This document shows positions 42,968 to 52,619 of a stretch of 64,000 nucleotides of DNA, in pieces; position 1 is the stretch's first letter, and every line of letters begins with the position of its first letter. Source of the stretch: Streptomyces sp. SCSIO 30461 (GTDB lineage: Bacteria > Actinomycetota > Actinomycetes > Streptomycetales > Streptomycetaceae). The DNA lies in assembly GCF_037023745.1 (NCBI RefSeq), contig NZ_CP146101.1, positions 6,340,001-6,404,000 on the forward strand, written 5' to 3'. Position numbers and translations under genes: made by a program. The notes beneath the pieces were generated by a model. It had not been told where the DNA came from. It saw only the letters and a program-made list of their open reading frames with translations, and searched no databases.

Positions 42968-43525
42968 TCACAGTCTCTGCAAGAGCGGGATCGGTCGGTG
43001 AGGAGCTACGCCGGTCGCGTTGCGCGCAGGGCTTGGCGCCGCACGACGGTGACGGTGAACGCCGCGGTAGCGCCGGCGGTGGCCGCCGGCGGCACGAAAC
43101 CCCACGTGCAGTCGTCGGCGGCTCCGTAGATGACGCCCATGGCCGGAGGCGGAGAGAAACCTCCCAGTCACTCGGAAGCACCCACGACACCGGTGACTGG
43201 GCCGACGCTCCGGCGGCACCGGGCGGGCGGCAAGTGCGCACACAGCGCCCGATCCGGCACCCAGGACGGCTGCCACGCCGAGGAAGGCGAGCGTCCCGGA
43301 AGGGAACAACGGTAGTTCGAAGGAGGCCAGTAGGGCGAGAGCGACGACATGCTGCAGTGGTGGGAGTGCGAGAGCCGGACCGATCTGCCCCTCCTGCACC
43401 TCGACCCCTTCGGCAACCTGCGGGCGTTCTCCCGGACGGCCCGCCGGATGACCCGCCGGATGCCCGTACTCACCGCCGGCACGGGAGTCGGCCATGTCCC
43501 GGCCGCCCTCCGCGGAGTCGTACAC
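42968..43525 (-). CDS. Hypothetical membrane protein, possibly frameshifted
   Basis: Weakly supported. The middle of this frame has good codon use and two hydrophobic stretches ('HVVALALLASFELPLFP' and 'LAFLGVAAVLGAGSGAVCALAA'). The C-terminal third becomes Arg-rich, while another minus-strand frame there reads 'MGVIYGAADDCTWGFVPPAATAGATAAFTVTVV', which looks more protein-like, so a frameshift near 43170 is possible. No family recognised. It lies between ppk2 and USP 3. Confidence 0.3.
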   Translation of the reverse strand: MYDSAEGGRDMADSRAGGEYGHPAGHPAGRPGERPQVAEGVEVQEGQIGPALALPPLQHVVALALLASFELPLFPSGTLAFLGVAAVLGAGSGAVCALAARPVPPERRPSHRCRGCFRVTGRFLSASGHGRHLRSRRRLHVGFRAAGGHRRRYRGVHRHRRAAPSPARNATGVAPHRPIPLLQRL

Positions 43526-43603
43526 ATCAGGTGGTCATGTTGCCGTTTCCTTCCGTGGGTGCCGTGTGCCGTCCGCGACGGTTCCCGGACCGGCGGGTGT
43601 GCC

Positions 43604-44476
43604 TCAGTCGTGCGGTACGACGGCGACGGGGGCCACTGAGTGGTGCAGAACCCCATGAGTGACGGCGCCGATCCGGGTGCCGATCCGTGCCCGGCGCCTC
43701 CGTCGTCCCACCACGACCAGCCGAGCATCACGGGAACCCTCGACCAGATCCTGCGCCGCCCGCCCCTGACCGCACTGACGGACGACGGGTACGTCGGGGT
43801 ACTTCTCCGTCCACGGAGCGAGTGCCTCGTCGAGCGCCTGCTGCCGTTCCTGAGCGATGTCGGCGAGCAACACCGGCAGGTCGCCCGCAATGTCGGGCCC
43901 GTGCACATCAGGCACGGGCCAGCTGTGCAGCGCGTGCAGACGACAGCCGTACCGTGCGGCTGCCGCGAAGGCGAACCCGATCGTCTCGTCGCTCGGCGAG
44001 TCCACGCCGACTCCCAGGAGCACATCACCGGTCGGTCGGGGTTCCCCGGGCGCCGGGGAGTTGTGCGTGCGTACGAGGACGGCTGGACGGTGCAGACGGG
44101 CGAGCACCGCCAGGGAGACGGACCCGGCGAGGTAGCCGGAGACTGCGCCCAGGCCTCGCGAGCCCAGCACCAGCAGCTCCGACGTGTCACCCGCCGCCGC
44201 CAGAGCGACGACCGCGTCACCTGGGACCCACGCCGTCACCACGCTCAGTCCGGGATGACGGCGCTGCAGACGCCGCTTCGTGACGCCGAGGGTCCGCTCC
44301 CCCCATACGCGTGTTGTCGCCGGATCCATCCCCCGAGCGTGGCGTTCCTCATCCTTGCTCCACACGTGCAGGAGCCGCAGCGGAATCCCGCGTCGCAGCG
44401 CCTCCTCGGCCGCCCAGTCGGCGGCGGCCAGACTCTCGCGGGATCCGTCGATGCCGACAGCGACAGTTCGGTTCAT
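43604..44476 (-). CDS. Tandem-domain universal stress protein (USP 3)
   Basis: 290 residues, two UspA domains. Domain 1 'MNRTVAVGIDGSRESLAAADWAAEEALRRGIPL' with 'VLGSRGLGAVSGYLAGS'; domain 2 'DVLLGVGVDSPSDETIGFAFAAAARYG' ending 'VVVGRRRRRARIGTRIGAVTHGVLHHSVAPVAVVPHD'. More divergent from USP 2/4 than they are from each other. Divergent from USP 4 across 340 bp that holds boxes for both. GCAGGAG upstream of the ATG. Confidence 0.9.
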   Translation of the reverse strand: MNRTVAVGIDGSRESLAAADWAAEEALRRGIPLRLLHVWSKDEERHARGMDPATTRVWGERTLGVTKRRLQRRHPGLSVVTAWVPGDAVVALAAAGDTSELLVLGSRGLGAVSGYLAGSVSLAVLARLHRPAVLVRTHNSPAPGEPRPTGDVLLGVGVDSPSDETIGFAFAAAARYGCRLHALHSWPVPDVHGPDIAGDLPVLLADIAQERQQALDEALAPWTEKYPDVPVVRQCGQGRAAQDLVEGSRDARLVVVGRRRRRARIGTRIGAVTHGVLHHSVAPVAVVPHD

Positions 44477-44548
44477 GGCTGACTCCTGCAGGAAGAAGGG
44501 GACGAGCCCATGTTCTCCACGGTGGCCGCCCCGTGCCGCTGTGCGGAG

Positions 44549-44562
44549 GGGCCACAGGTCCC
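44549..44562. promoter_or_regulatory. DevR-like box upstream of USP 3
   Basis: GGGCCACAGGTCCC, a full match to GGGNC-N4-GNCCC, centred 79 bp upstream of the USP 3 start. A poorer half-site (GGCGC-N4-GGCCC, 44570-44583) follows 21 bp further from the gene. Confidence 0.45.
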
Positions 44563-44693
44563 TGTCCGGGGCGCAATGGGCCCGAGGCGGCGGGCCGTCC
44601 GTGAGGGGCTCTTCCGACCCCGACCCCGACCCCGGCCCCCGGGGCGCCGGGCAGGGCTGGCCCGGTCGGCTGGCACTGCCCGGTGGTGCGTCA

Positions 44694-44729
44694 GGACCGA
44701 ACGGCTCCCCGTGTCGGGCCGACCGGCCC
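44694..44729. promoter_or_regulatory. DevR-like box pair upstream of USP 4
   Basis: GGGCCGACCGGCCC (44716-44729), identical to the USP 2 box and also centred 97 bp upstream of its gene, with a degenerate partner GGACCGAACGGCTC (44694-44707) 22 bp away. Confidence 0.5.
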
Positions 44730-44819
44730 TCGTCGGACCCCGCCCGCTCCGTGAAGATCGAAGGACAGCGGGACGGGCGAAGCGGCCGTCCCCGCGCGAC
44801 CCTGTGCGGAGGCCGCTAC

Positions 44820-45692
44820 ATGACTCGTCCTGTTGCTGTCGGCATCGACGGATCCCCGGAGAGCTTCGCGGCGGCCGACTGGGCAGCACGCGAAGCCGTG
44901 CTGCGCGGGCTGCCCCTGCGTATCGTGCACGCCTGGCTATGGCAGCCCCTGGACGTACCGATCGTCCAGGAGAAGGAGCAGCAGGCCCACTCGGCCAACG
45001 CCGTGCTCCGAGAGACAGAGAGCCGCGTGTGCGCCAGACATCCGGACCTGGCCGTCACCACCGAGGTCGTTCCCGACACACCGGTCTCCGCCCTGCTCGC
45101 CGAGGCCGAACGGTCCGAGATGCTGGCGCTCGGATCGCGAGGGCACGGCGCCCTCCTCGGCTTCCTGCTCGGCTCCTCCGGTCAACAGGTGATCGCGAAC
45201 GCGACGTGCCCGGTGGTGTCGGTCCGGGCACGCGACGGGCAGACGCACGAACCAGAAGGGGGCGAGGTCGTCGTGGGCCAGCAAGGTGGGGCCGAGGACA
45301 GTGACGCCGTCCTGGAATTCGCCTTCGAAGCCGCCGCCGCACGAGGCGCTGCCGTACGAGCGGTACGGGTCCGGAGTCTGCCGCCACTCTTCGCCTACAG
45401 CCCGGGCTCGATGCTCCTGGCCGTCGAGGCAGCAGGACTGGAACCTTTCGAAAGCAAGGCGCTGGAGCAAGCGCTCGCTCCCTGGCAGAAGAGGTTCCCC
45501 GACGTGCCGGTGAACGCGCACGTGGAGATCGGAAGCCCGGGGCAGGTGTTGCTGTCGGCCGCCTCGCAAGCCCGGTTGCTCGTGGTCGGCCGCCGGGTAC
45601 GCCGCTCCCCCGTCGGTACGCGCATCGGGTCGGTGGCCCATGCCGCGCTGCACCACGCCGCCTGCCCCGTCGCGGTGGTGCCGCACACCTGA
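44820..45692 (+). CDS. Tandem-domain universal stress protein (USP 4)
   Basis: 290 residues, a twin of USP 2: 'MTRPVAVGIDGSPESFAAADWAAREAVLRGLPLRIVHAWLWQPLDVP', ATP motif 'LGSRGHGALLGFLLGSSGQQV', and C-terminus 'LLVVGRRVRRSPVGTRIGSVAHAALHHAACPVAVVPH'. The similarity reaches into the promoter, including the box pair, which points to duplication of a whole transcription unit. ATG preceded by GGAGG. A broken USP tail follows immediately downstream. Confidence 0.9.
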   Translation: MTRPVAVGIDGSPESFAAADWAAREAVLRGLPLRIVHAWLWQPLDVPIVQEKEQQAHSANAVLRETESRVCARHPDLAVTTEVVPDTPVSALLAEAERSEMLALGSRGHGALLGFLLGSSGQQVIANATCPVVSVRARDGQTHEPEGGEVVVGQQGGAEDSDAVLEFAFEAAAARGAAVRAVRVRSLPPLFAYSPGSMLLAVEAAGLEPFESKALEQALAPWQKRFPDVPVNAHVEIGSPGQVLLSAASQARLLVVGRRVRRSPVGTRIGSVAHAALHHAACPVAVVPHT

Positions 45693-45711
45693 GCTGACCG
45701 GCGCGCCGTTG

Positions 45712-45970
45712 ACGGAGGTCACGGGCCCCAGGACGAACTCGCCGAGGCACTGAGGGAGTCGGCAGCGGGCGCACGGCTCGGTGACCGTTTCACCGGAGGA
45801 TCGTGGAAGACCGGGCCCGTGACGTACTGCTGGACGCGGCGACGAAAGTCGCTCTCCTGGTCTTCGACGCGCGCCGCCGGGGCGGCCATGCTGGCATGCA
45901 GCTCGGACCGGTGAACCACGCGGTACCGCACCACGATCCCCGCCCCGTCGCGCTCGTCCCGCACCACTGA
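45712..45970 (+). pseudogene. USP C-terminal relic
   Basis: Two frames joined by a frameshift give 'DELAEALRESAAGARLG' and then 'ARDVLLDAATKVALLVFDARRRGGHAGMQLGPVNHAVPHHDPRPVALVPHH' with a stop at 45970, split here because of its length only. This is the end of a UspA domain of the 'MQLGPVNHAV' subtype, distinct from USP 2 and 4. The N-terminal domain is missing. Confidence 0.6.
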
Positions 45971-46235
45971 GCAGCCGTCACCGGCGCCTGCTCTGCTGTG
46001 ACCGGCCTCGCGACGCGGTCAGTGCTCGGGCGGCGTCGCCGGGACGGACCGGCGCCGCCGTGATGAACGCGCCGCACGGCCAGGGCCGCAACCGGAGCCG
46101 GGTCGGCGGACGCCGCCCGCCACCGATGTAGCCCGTTCGGCTCTGCCGGATGCCGGGTGAGGGACGGAGGGTGGGAAGCACGCACGTACACGCACCGTCG
46201 GCCCGAACCCGATCCCGACCCGGAAGGGACTCCCG

Positions 46236-48629
46236 ATGCCCGTCGACACCCAGCAGGCGCCGCCCGCCGAACTCGCGGACGAGGAGCTGGCCGCCCTGGA
46301 CGCCCACTGGCGCGCGGCGAACTATCTGTCCGTCGGCCAGATCTACCTCATGGCGAACCCCCTGCTGACCGAGCCGCTGCGCCCGGATCACGTCAAGCCG
46401 CGGCTGCTCGGCCACTGGGGCACGTCACCGGGCCTGAATCTGGTGCACACTCACCTCAACCGCGTCATCAGGGCCCGCGAACTGCACGCCCTGTGCATCT
46501 GGGGGCCCGGCCACGGCGGTCCGGCGGTGCTCGCCAACTCCTGGCTGGAGGGCTCGTACACGCAGACGTATCCCGACATCACCCGGGACGGAGCCGGCAT
46601 GGCCCGCCTCTTCAAGCAGTTCTCCTTCCCCGGCGGAGTGCCCAGCCACGTCGCGCCCGAGACGCCCGGCTCGATCCACGAGGGCGGCGAACTGGGCTAC
46701 TCCCTCTCCCACGCCTACGGGGCCGCGCTCGACAACCCGAGCCTGCTGGTCGCCTGCGTGATCGGCGACGGCGAGGCCGAGACGGGCCCACTGGCCGCGT
46801 CCTGGCACTCCAACAAATTCCTCGACCCCGTGAACGACGGAGCCGTCCTGCCGATCCTGCACCTGAATGGCTACAAGATCGCGAACCCCACGGTCCTGGC
46901 CCGGCTGCCCGAGTCGGAGCTGGACGCACTGCTCCACGGATACGGCCACGATCCGATCCACGTCACCGGGGACGATCCGACCGCCGTCCACCGGGCAATG
47001 GCACACGCCATGGACACCGCGCTGGACCGCATCGCCGCCGTCCAGCGCGCCGCCCGCGAACACGGTGCCACCGAGCGCCCTCACTGGCCGGTCATCGTGC
47101 TGCGCACGCCGAAGGGCTGGACCGGCCCGGCAGAGGTCGACGGCCTGCCCGTCGAGGGCACCTGGCGCGCCCACCAGGTGCCGCTGGCCGCCGTACGCGA
47201 CAATCCCGAGCACCTGCGGCAGCTGGAGGAGTGGCTGCGCTCCTACCGGCCCGACGAGCTGTTCGACGAGCACGGCAGCCCCAGGCCCCAGGTCCTGGCC
47301 TGCATTCCGGACGGGGCACGCAGGCTCGGCGCCACCGTGCACGCCAACGGCGGCCTGCTGTTGCGCGAACTGCCCCTGCCGCCGCTGGAGAAGCACGCCG
47401 TCCCCGTCGACAAACCCGGCGCGACACTGCACGAACCCACCCGCGTCCTCGGCGGGTTGATCGAAGACGTCATGAGGGCCACCGCCGGCCGGCGCGACTT
47501 CCGCCTCGTCGGCCCAGACGAGACCGCGTCCAACCGCCTCCAGGCCGTCTACGGCGCCAGCGGCAAAGCCTGGCAGGCCGGCATCCTCGAGGTCGACGAG
47601 CACCTCGACCGGCACGGCCGGGTGATGGAGATCCTCTCCGAACACACCTGCCAGGGCTGGCTCGAGGGATACCTCCTCACCGGTCGGCACGGGCTGTTCT
47701 CGTGCTACGAGGCGTTCGTTCACATCGTCGACTCGATGGTCAACCAGCACATCAAGTGGCTGCGTGTGACCCGCCGACTGCCCTGGCGGGCCCCCATCGC
47801 CTCCCTCAACTACCTGCTCACCTCACACGTGTGGCGGCAGGACCACAACGGCTTCTCCCACCAGGACCCCGGATTCATCGACCACGTCCTGAACAAGAGC
47901 CCGGAGGTGGTGCGGGTCTACCTGCCCCCGGACGCCAACACCCTGCTCTCCGTGGCCGGCCACGTCCTGCGCAGCCGCAATTCCGTCAACGTCGTCGTCG
48001 CCGGCAAGCAGCTCTGCTTCGACTGGCTGACCATGGAGCAGGCCCGGGTCCATTGCGCCCGCGGCGCCGGGATCTGGGAGTGGGCGGGCACGGAGAACGA
48101 CTCCCGCGAACCCGACGTGGTGCTCGCCTGCGCGGGCGACGTCCCCACCCAGGAGGTGCTGGCCGCGGCGCAGCTGCTGCGCCGCCACCTGCCCGAGCTG
48201 TCCGTACGCGTCGTGAACGTCGTCGACATCGCCCGGCTCATGCCGAGCGAGCAGCACCCCCACGGCATGAGCGACTTCGAGTTCGAGGGACTGTTCACCC
48301 GCGACAAGCCGGTGATCTTCGCCTACCACGGCTACCCCTGGCTGATCCACCGCCTGACCTACCGCCGGGCGGGCCACGCGAACCTCCACGTCCGCGGCTA
48401 CAACGAGTACGGGACCACCACCACACCGTTCGACATGGTGGTCCGCAACGACCTGGACCGCTACCGGCTGGTCACGGACGTCATCGACCGCGTACCCGGA
48501 CTGGCCGTGCGCGCCGCGGTCCTACGCCAGCGGATGGAGCACACCCTGGTCCGCCACCACGACTGGATCCGCGTCCACGGCACCGACATGCCTGAGGTCG
48601 CCGACTGGGCCTGGGACGGGCCGAGGTGA
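46236..48629 (+). CDS. xfp: Phosphoketolase (xylulose-5-P/fructose-6-P type)
   Basis: 797 residues, the usual length. Conserved blocks: '[17 protein letters not shown]', '[20 protein letters not shown]', '[21 protein letters not shown]', '[22 protein letters not shown]', and the TPP motif '[21 protein letters not shown]'. It splits xylulose 5-phosphate (and/or fructose 6-phosphate) to acetyl phosphate without making NADH, useful when respiration is limited. ATG preceded by GGAAGGGA. A weak box-like sequence (AGCCCGTTCGGCTC) is centred about 100 bp upstream. No acetate kinase follows; acetyl-CoA synthetase is encoded at 61547. Confidence 0.94.
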   Translation: MPVDTQQAPPAELADEELAALDAHWRAANYLSVGQIYLMANPLLTEPLRPDHVKPRLLGHWGTSPGLNLVHTHLNRVIRARELHALCIWGPGHGGPAVLANSWLEGSYTQTYPDITRDGAGMARLFKQFSFPGGVPSHVAPETPGSIHEGGELGYSLSHAYGAALDNPSLLVACVIGDGEAETGPLAASWHSNKFLDPVNDGAVLPILHLNGYKIANPTVLARLPESELDALLHGYGHDPIHVTGDDPTAVHRAMAHAMDTALDRIAAVQRAAREHGATERPHWPVIVLRTPKGWTGPAEVDGLPVEGTWRAHQVPLAAVRDNPEHLRQLEEWLRSYRPDELFDEHGSPRPQVLACIPDGARRLGATVHANGGLLLRELPLPPLEKHAVPVDKPGATLHEPTRVLGGLIEDVMRATAGRRDFRLVGPDETASNRLQAVYGASGKAWQAGILEVDEHLDRHGRVMEILSEHTCQGWLEGYLLTGRHGLFSCYEAFVHIVDSMVNQHIKWLRVTRRLPWRAPIASLNYLLTSHVWRQDHNGFSHQDPGFIDHVLNKSPEVVRVYLPPDANTLLSVAGHVLRSRNSVNVVVAGKQLCFDWLTMEQARVHCARGAGIWEWAGTENDSREPDVVLACAGDVPTQEVLAAAQLLRRHLPELSVRVVNVVDIARLMPSEQHPHGMSDFEFEGLFTRDKPVIFAYHGYPWLIHRLTYRRAGHANLHVRGYNEYGTTTTPFDMVVRNDLDRYRLVTDVIDRVPGLAVRAAVLRQRMEHTLVRHHDWIRVHGTDMPEVADWAWDGPR

Positions 48630-48650
48630 TCGTACTACGCGCACTTCGAG

Positions 48651-49050
48651 GCTGGTACAGGACGTGATCGCCGCGATGACCACGTCGCCGTCAGAAACAC
48701 CTGCCTCGGTGCGGACTTCGCCGGCGTGCAGCGCCGCGAAGGAGGTGGGCAGTTCGCCGAGAGAGATCCGCTGGTCGGGGCGACCGGGGCCGGCGAGACC
48801 TGGGCCGACCTCGCCGAGGTCGAAGTTGGTGGTCCGCCCGAAGGCGGGCTCAGCGCCGCTTCTCATCAGCCGCCGGCGCGACCAGTAGTCCCGTACCTGG
48901 GCCGCCTCGGCTTCCGTGCGTCCGGTACGGCGCAGGCGATCAAGGGTTTCCTCATCCACCGGGAAGAACGCGGACATGGCGCCGTACTCGGGAACCATGT
49001 TGGCGATGGTGCGGCGGTCGGGCGCGGTGAGCACCTGCGACTTCCGTGCG
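48651..49050 (-). pseudogene. Aconitase fragment
   Basis: Minus-strand frame with 'DRRTIANMVPEYGAMSAFFPVDEETLDRLR', 'ISLGELPTSF' and 'GDVVIAAITSCTS', which are consecutive blocks of aconitate hydratase up to the first iron-sulfur cysteine region ('AITSCTN'). About 130 of some 900 residues remain, and both ends are cut by unrelated sequence. Inactive remnant next to the phosphoketolase gene. Confidence 0.75.
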
Positions 49051-49142
49051 ACGGAACAAACGGAGGAGCGGCGCCCCCGGGTGCTGTTCCGGGATGCGCC
49101 GCTGTAAGGGCTGAAGGGTCTGTCCGCGGAAAGAGGATCCGG

Positions 49143-49388
49143 TCAGCCGGTGAAGCCCTGGTCGCTCAGGGCCTTCTCGATGCGGGCGCGGTGGTTCTCC
49201 TCCCAGGCGTCGAGGGACTCCTCAGCCTCCTTGGCGAGCTTCGCCCGAGCGGCCGCGAGGGTCTGTTCCTGGCCGGCGGCCGGGGTGACGACGCTGCCCT
49301 CCTCGTCGGCGACCACGATGTCGCCGGGGTGCACCAGCACACCGCCGACGCGGGCCGGCTCACCGAGCGCGCCGACCTTCTTCTTGGT
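49143..49388 (-). pseudogene. RraA-like protein, C-terminal fragment
   Basis: Frame with 'GALGEPARVGGVLVHPGDIVVADEEG' and 'AKLAKEAEESLDAWEENHRARIEKAL', the C-terminal part of RraA/4-hydroxy-4-methyl-2-oxoglutarate aldolase-like proteins ('VHPGDIVVADEEG' is the family hallmark). The N-terminal half is absent. Likely a relic of a transferred metabolic gene. Confidence 0.65.
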
Positions 49389-49472
49389 GCCGGGTATCGG
49401 GATGACGCCGCGGCGGCAGGACCGAGTGGGCCCCCTTCATGGAAGCCGATCGTCTGTGATGCGGCACCCCCG

Positions 49473-49486
49473 GGGACCTTCGGCCA
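49473..49486. promoter_or_regulatory. DevR-like box upstream of the Hsp20 gene
   Basis: GGGACCTTCGGCCA, one mismatch from GGGNC-N4-GNCCC, centred 94 bp upstream of the Hsp20 start. A second GGCCC half-site occurs 20 bp closer. Confidence 0.4.
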
Positions 49487-49573
49487 CGACGATGCCTCGT
49501 CGGCCCCTGCGATCTTGCACGTGGTGCGGTGGACTGGACATATGTCGTAGCCGCGATTCCGAGGAGCCTGGTC

Positions 49574-49996
49574 ATGGTTGTACTCGCACGCAAGCAGAAG
49601 TTCCCGTTCCCTGACCTACCCGACTGGTTCGAGGCCTTCCCCGCCCGATTCACCATGCCGGCCATGGCGGATCTGTACCCGATGAAGATGGAGGAGTACA
49701 CCGAGGAAGGCCGGTACGTCGTCCGGGCAGAACTCCCCGGCATCGACGTCAAGGATCTCGACGTCACCGTCGACGACTGCGTCCTCACCATCAAGGCCGA
49801 GCGAACCGAGCGCGAGGTGGACAAGCACCGCAGCGAGATCCGCTACGGATCCCTCACCCGCAGTCTCACCCTACCCAAGAACGCGGACGAGAACGACGTC
49901 CGAGCCGAGTACGCCGACGGCATGCTGACCGTCAGCGTGGGCCTCGGCGAAGAGAAGCCGGAACCGAAGCACATCGAGATCAAGCACACCACGTGA
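49574..49996 (+). CDS. Hsp20 / alpha-crystallin small heat-shock protein
   Basis: 140 residues. A short N-terminus is followed by the alpha-crystallin domain: 'MKMEEYTEEGRYVVRAELPGIDVKDLDVTVDDCVLTIKAERTERE', 'YGSLTRSLTLPKNADENDVRAEYADGMLTVSVGL', and a tail with 'PEPKHIEIK' (the I/V-x-I type anchor). An ATP-independent chaperone holding unfolded proteins. It is the counterpart of HspX/Acr, the best-known DosR-regulon protein. ATG 49574 follows GAGGAG. A box-like palindrome 94 bp upstream supports the same control. Confidence 0.92.
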   Translation: MVVLARKQKFPFPDLPDWFEAFPARFTMPAMADLYPMKMEEYTEEGRYVVRAELPGIDVKDLDVTVDDCVLTIKAERTEREVDKHRSEIRYGSLTRSLTLPKNADENDVRAEYADGMLTVSVGLGEEKPEPKHIEIKHTT

Positions 49997-50084
49997 GTCG
50001 CGCTCCTGGACGCCTGGACGACCTGTCACACACTCCGCTCAGGCGCCTCGCGCAGGTGGCTCTCCCGCGGTCATGGCCATGAAC

Positions 50085-50124
50085 GGGATGTCACTCCCCG
50101 CGCCGTGGCGCGGTCGTTCGGCCC
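50085..50124. promoter_or_regulatory. DevR-like box pair upstream of the broken USP gene
   Basis: GGGATGTCACTCCC (50085-50098) and CGGTCGTTCGGCCC (50111-50124), centres 26 bp apart, the second centred 94 bp upstream of the ATG at 50212. Both are imperfect. Confidence 0.3.
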
Positions 50125-50211
50125 CACGGGGAGCTCTCAGCCACAGCGTCACCGTCCGTCGGCCGTGACGCCGGCAGGCCGCGCGCATGGCCACCGTAGG
50201 AGGTCCGCACG

Positions 50212-50638
50212 ATGACCCGTCATCCGACCATCGGCGTGGACGGCTCACCCGAAAGCCGCTGGGCAGCGGCATGGGCCGCAGACAAGGCCGCGTTGCGCGC
50301 CCTGCCGCTGCGCCTCGTCTACGCCGAGGACCGGCCCGTATCCGTCACCATGCCGGTGAGCGGCTTCGAGACGCAGAAACGTGGGTCCGACCGAATGCTC
50401 ACCGAGGTCACGAACGATCTGCGGGAGCGCCAACCCGGACTCGAAATCAGCACTCCGCAGCTCTCCGCACGGCCCCCAGCGGCCTTGTCCGCCAAGGCAG
50501 GCGAAGCGGACCCTGCTGGTGCTCGGCTCGCGCGGGCTCAGCCGCATCACGGGGTTCCTCATCGGCTCGGTCAGCATGGCCACGATCAGTGCCGCCGAGT
50601 TCCGGCAGGCACGGCGGCGCACAAGCGAGCTGTGCTGA
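50212..50638 (+). pseudogene. Frameshifted and truncated USP
   Basis: Starts well ('MTRHPTIGVDGSPESRWAAAWAADKAALRALPLRLVYAED', AGGAGG upstream) but loses the frame near 50500. The correct continuation, 'TLLVLGSRGLSRITGFLIGSVSMATI', lies in another frame ending at 50638. Only domain 1 remains. The promoter with its box pair is still present, so it may be transcribed. Confidence 0.7.
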
Positions 50639-50982
50639 CTCGCCGACCCCCGGAGGAGCATGCGCCGCACGACCGGAAGCACAGAATCGAGGCGCCCGGG
50701 GGCGAGGGGTATCGTCAAAGGACCGCACGAGCCAGGCCAGCACAGGGTTGAGCGGGCCAGAGCCAGGCGCCGGTCTTGAAGACGCACAGGCGCCGAGTAC
50801 GGATGCTCCGGGTGCGGAGCCTCTTCGGCGAATGTCCCAGAGCCGTGGCCGACCTGCGCTACGGAACAAGGCCGCATGGGGCACACTGCCGGGGCTCTCG
50901 GCCCAAGTGCGCAGCCTGGGGGTGTGGACACGGTCGGCACCGTGCGGAGCAACTGCGGCGGCCGGAACCTGGGAGGACACCG
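50639..50982. other. 340-bp stretch without a gene
   Basis: No feature recognised apart from a half box (GAAT-GTCCC near 50832) upstream of the cyclic-nucleotide-binding protein gene. Confidence 0.35.
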
Positions 50983-51444
50983 ATGAACAGCACCTTTCTC
51001 CACGGACTGCCAACGGAGGGCCAGGACCATCTGATGGCTTGCTCGCACGAGGTCTCGTTCCCCGCAGGCACACGGATCTTCAACGAGGGCGACCCCGCCG
51101 ACCGGTTCTGGATCATCCGCACCGGCGCCGTCACACTCGACCTCCAGGCACACGGCCGCCGCGCCGCCACGGTGGAGACGCTGGGCCACGGCGATCTGCT
51201 CGGCTGGTCCTGGCTGGTCCCCCCGTATGCCTGGCGGCTGGGGGCTGAGGCCTTCAGCCTGGTACGGGCCCACGAGTTCGATGCAAAGGCCGTACGCGGG
51301 CTGTGCGAAGTGGATCCCGCATTCGGCCTCGCGCTGACCCGCCGCGTCCTGGAGGTGGTCACACACCGGCTACAGGCCACCCGGATCCGGCTCCTCGATC
51401 TCTACGCACCCCATGGCAGCGGAGTGACGCAGGTCTTACAGTGA
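50983..51444 (+). CDS. Cyclic-nucleotide-binding-domain protein
   Basis: 153 residues with one CNMP-binding beta roll: 'SHEVSFPAGTRIFNEGDPADRFWIIRTGAVTLDLQ', 'VETLGHGDLLGWSWLVPPYAWRLGAEAFSLVRAHEFD'. No DNA-binding domain, so a stand-alone sensor rather than a Crp-type regulator. Similar proteins sit in the mycobacterial DosR regulon neighbourhood. ATG 50983 has GGGAGGA upstream. Its third-last codon region reads TTA (51436-51438), a rare bldA-type codon. A collapsed paralogue exists near 59770. Confidence 0.85.
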   Translation: MNSTFLHGLPTEGQDHLMACSHEVSFPAGTRIFNEGDPADRFWIIRTGAVTLDLQAHGRRAATVETLGHGDLLGWSWLVPPYAWRLGAEAFSLVRAHEFDAKAVRGLCEVDPAFGLALTRRVLEVVTHRLQATRIRLLDLYAPHGSGVTQVLQ

Positions 51445-51555
51445 ATCTCCCGGCGTGGACGAGTCGGCAGGGCCCGGAGCCCGGTGCGCCGCGCGTCGTC
51501 CGGCCCGGGCGGTCCGATCTCGGCTGCCCGTCGCAAAGCGGAGGAGGTCGGTGCC

Positions 51556-52200
51556 ATGCTGCACCGCCGTACGGTCGGCGACGTGATGACCGCGGAGGTC
51601 GTCACCCTCCGCCCCAGCACACCACTCCAGGAGGTCACCGCTTTGCTGGACGTGAACGACATCGTCGCGGCCCCGGTCGTCGACGACCACGGCGCCCCCA
51701 TCGGCGTCGTGTCCGCGTCCGACGTGCTGCGGCACGAGACCGGCTTGCCCGATCCGCAGGGGCAGGACGGGAACGACGAGCGCGCCTGGGGCAAGGCCCG
51801 GGCCCGGACTGCGGGCGCTCTCATGAGCAGCCCCGTCTTCACCGCCCGCGCCGACTGGACGATCCCCTGGGCCGCGCGGGAACTCCGCAGACGGCACGTC
51901 AAGCAGCTGCCCGTGGTCGGCGATGACGGGCGCCTCACCGGCATCGTCAGCCGCAGCGACCTGCTCGACGCCTTCATCCGCTCCGACGTCGAGATCCGCG
52001 GCGAGGTCGAGCAGGACGTCCTGGGACGCATCCTCGGCCTGGGTGAAGGCACCGTCGCGGTCGAGGTTCACGACGGGGTCGTCACCCTGCGGGGTCACGT
52101 CCCGGAACCACGTCTCGTCCCGGTGGTCGTGGGCCTGTGCCAGGGCGTCGACGGCGTTGTCGCGGTGGACGCCCACCTCGCCGCCGCCCGGGCGGGCTAG
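51556..52200 (+). CDS. CBS-BON domain protein 1
   Basis: 214 residues: two CBS motifs ('TVGDVMTAEVVTLRPSTPLQEVTALLDVNDIVAAPVVDDHG' and 'TAGALMSSPVFTARADWTIPWAARELRRRHVKQLPVVGDDG') then a BON domain ('VEVHDGVVTLRGHVPEPRLVPVVVGLCQGVDGVVAVDAHL'). CBS pairs bind adenosine nucleotides and report energy state; BON domains bind membranes or proteins. Three such proteins occur in this window. ATG follows GGAGG. It lies 112 bp after the cyclic-nucleotide-binding gene and may share its transcript. Confidence 0.88.
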   Translation: MLHRRTVGDVMTAEVVTLRPSTPLQEVTALLDVNDIVAAPVVDDHGAPIGVVSASDVLRHETGLPDPQGQDGNDERAWGKARARTAGALMSSPVFTARADWTIPWAARELRRRHVKQLPVVGDDGRLTGIVSRSDLLDAFIRSDVEIRGEVEQDVLGRILGLGEGTVAVEVHDGVVTLRGHVPEPRLVPVVVGLCQGVDGVVAVDAHLAAARAG

Positions 52201-52438
52201 CCAGCACTGCCGTAAAACTCCCGCCCTTCCGGGCAAGCATGGCAGCGCATGCCAGAAGTCATAAAGGCGTTCGCCGACGCCAGTTTCTTCACAGGGGAAG
52301 TCGTTGCCGAGGGTAGCCACGCTGCCGCAGTCGTGCGCACACGACGGTGTTGGAGATGCGGCCTTGTGTGGCTGCCTCCACGATGAGGTCATGGTTCCCG
52401 TGGGTCCTGCGGACCGTTTCGATGCGTTTCGGGCCCTA

Positions 52439-52614
52439 GGGCGTGTTGCGAAAGGAGCTCCGTCCGCCCGCAGGGCGGGGCCTGCGGCGTCTGGTGCCTG
52501 CGATCGCAAGGCGGAGGATCATCCCCGTACTGGACGTACGTGGATGACTCCGACAACGCAGCGAGCGTGCGTGCCAGACGCCGCGGGTCAGGAGGGACTT
52601 TCGCAACACGCCCT
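52439..52614. mobile_element. MITE-like element, copy 2 (176 bp, opposite orientation)
   Basis: Bounded by GGGCGTGTTGCGAAAG and CTTTCGCAACACGCCC and flanked by CTAG on both sides. Its reverse complement matches copy 1 (13354-13528) at nearly every position, including the nested internal repeats. It lies directly in front of the truncated formate dehydrogenase gene. Confidence 0.85.
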
Positions 52615-52619
52615 AGCCG

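Noticed and set aside
46157..48595. 812-codon frame overlapping phosphoketolase
   Set aside because: Arg/Pro/Ala-rich out-of-frame shadow of xfp.
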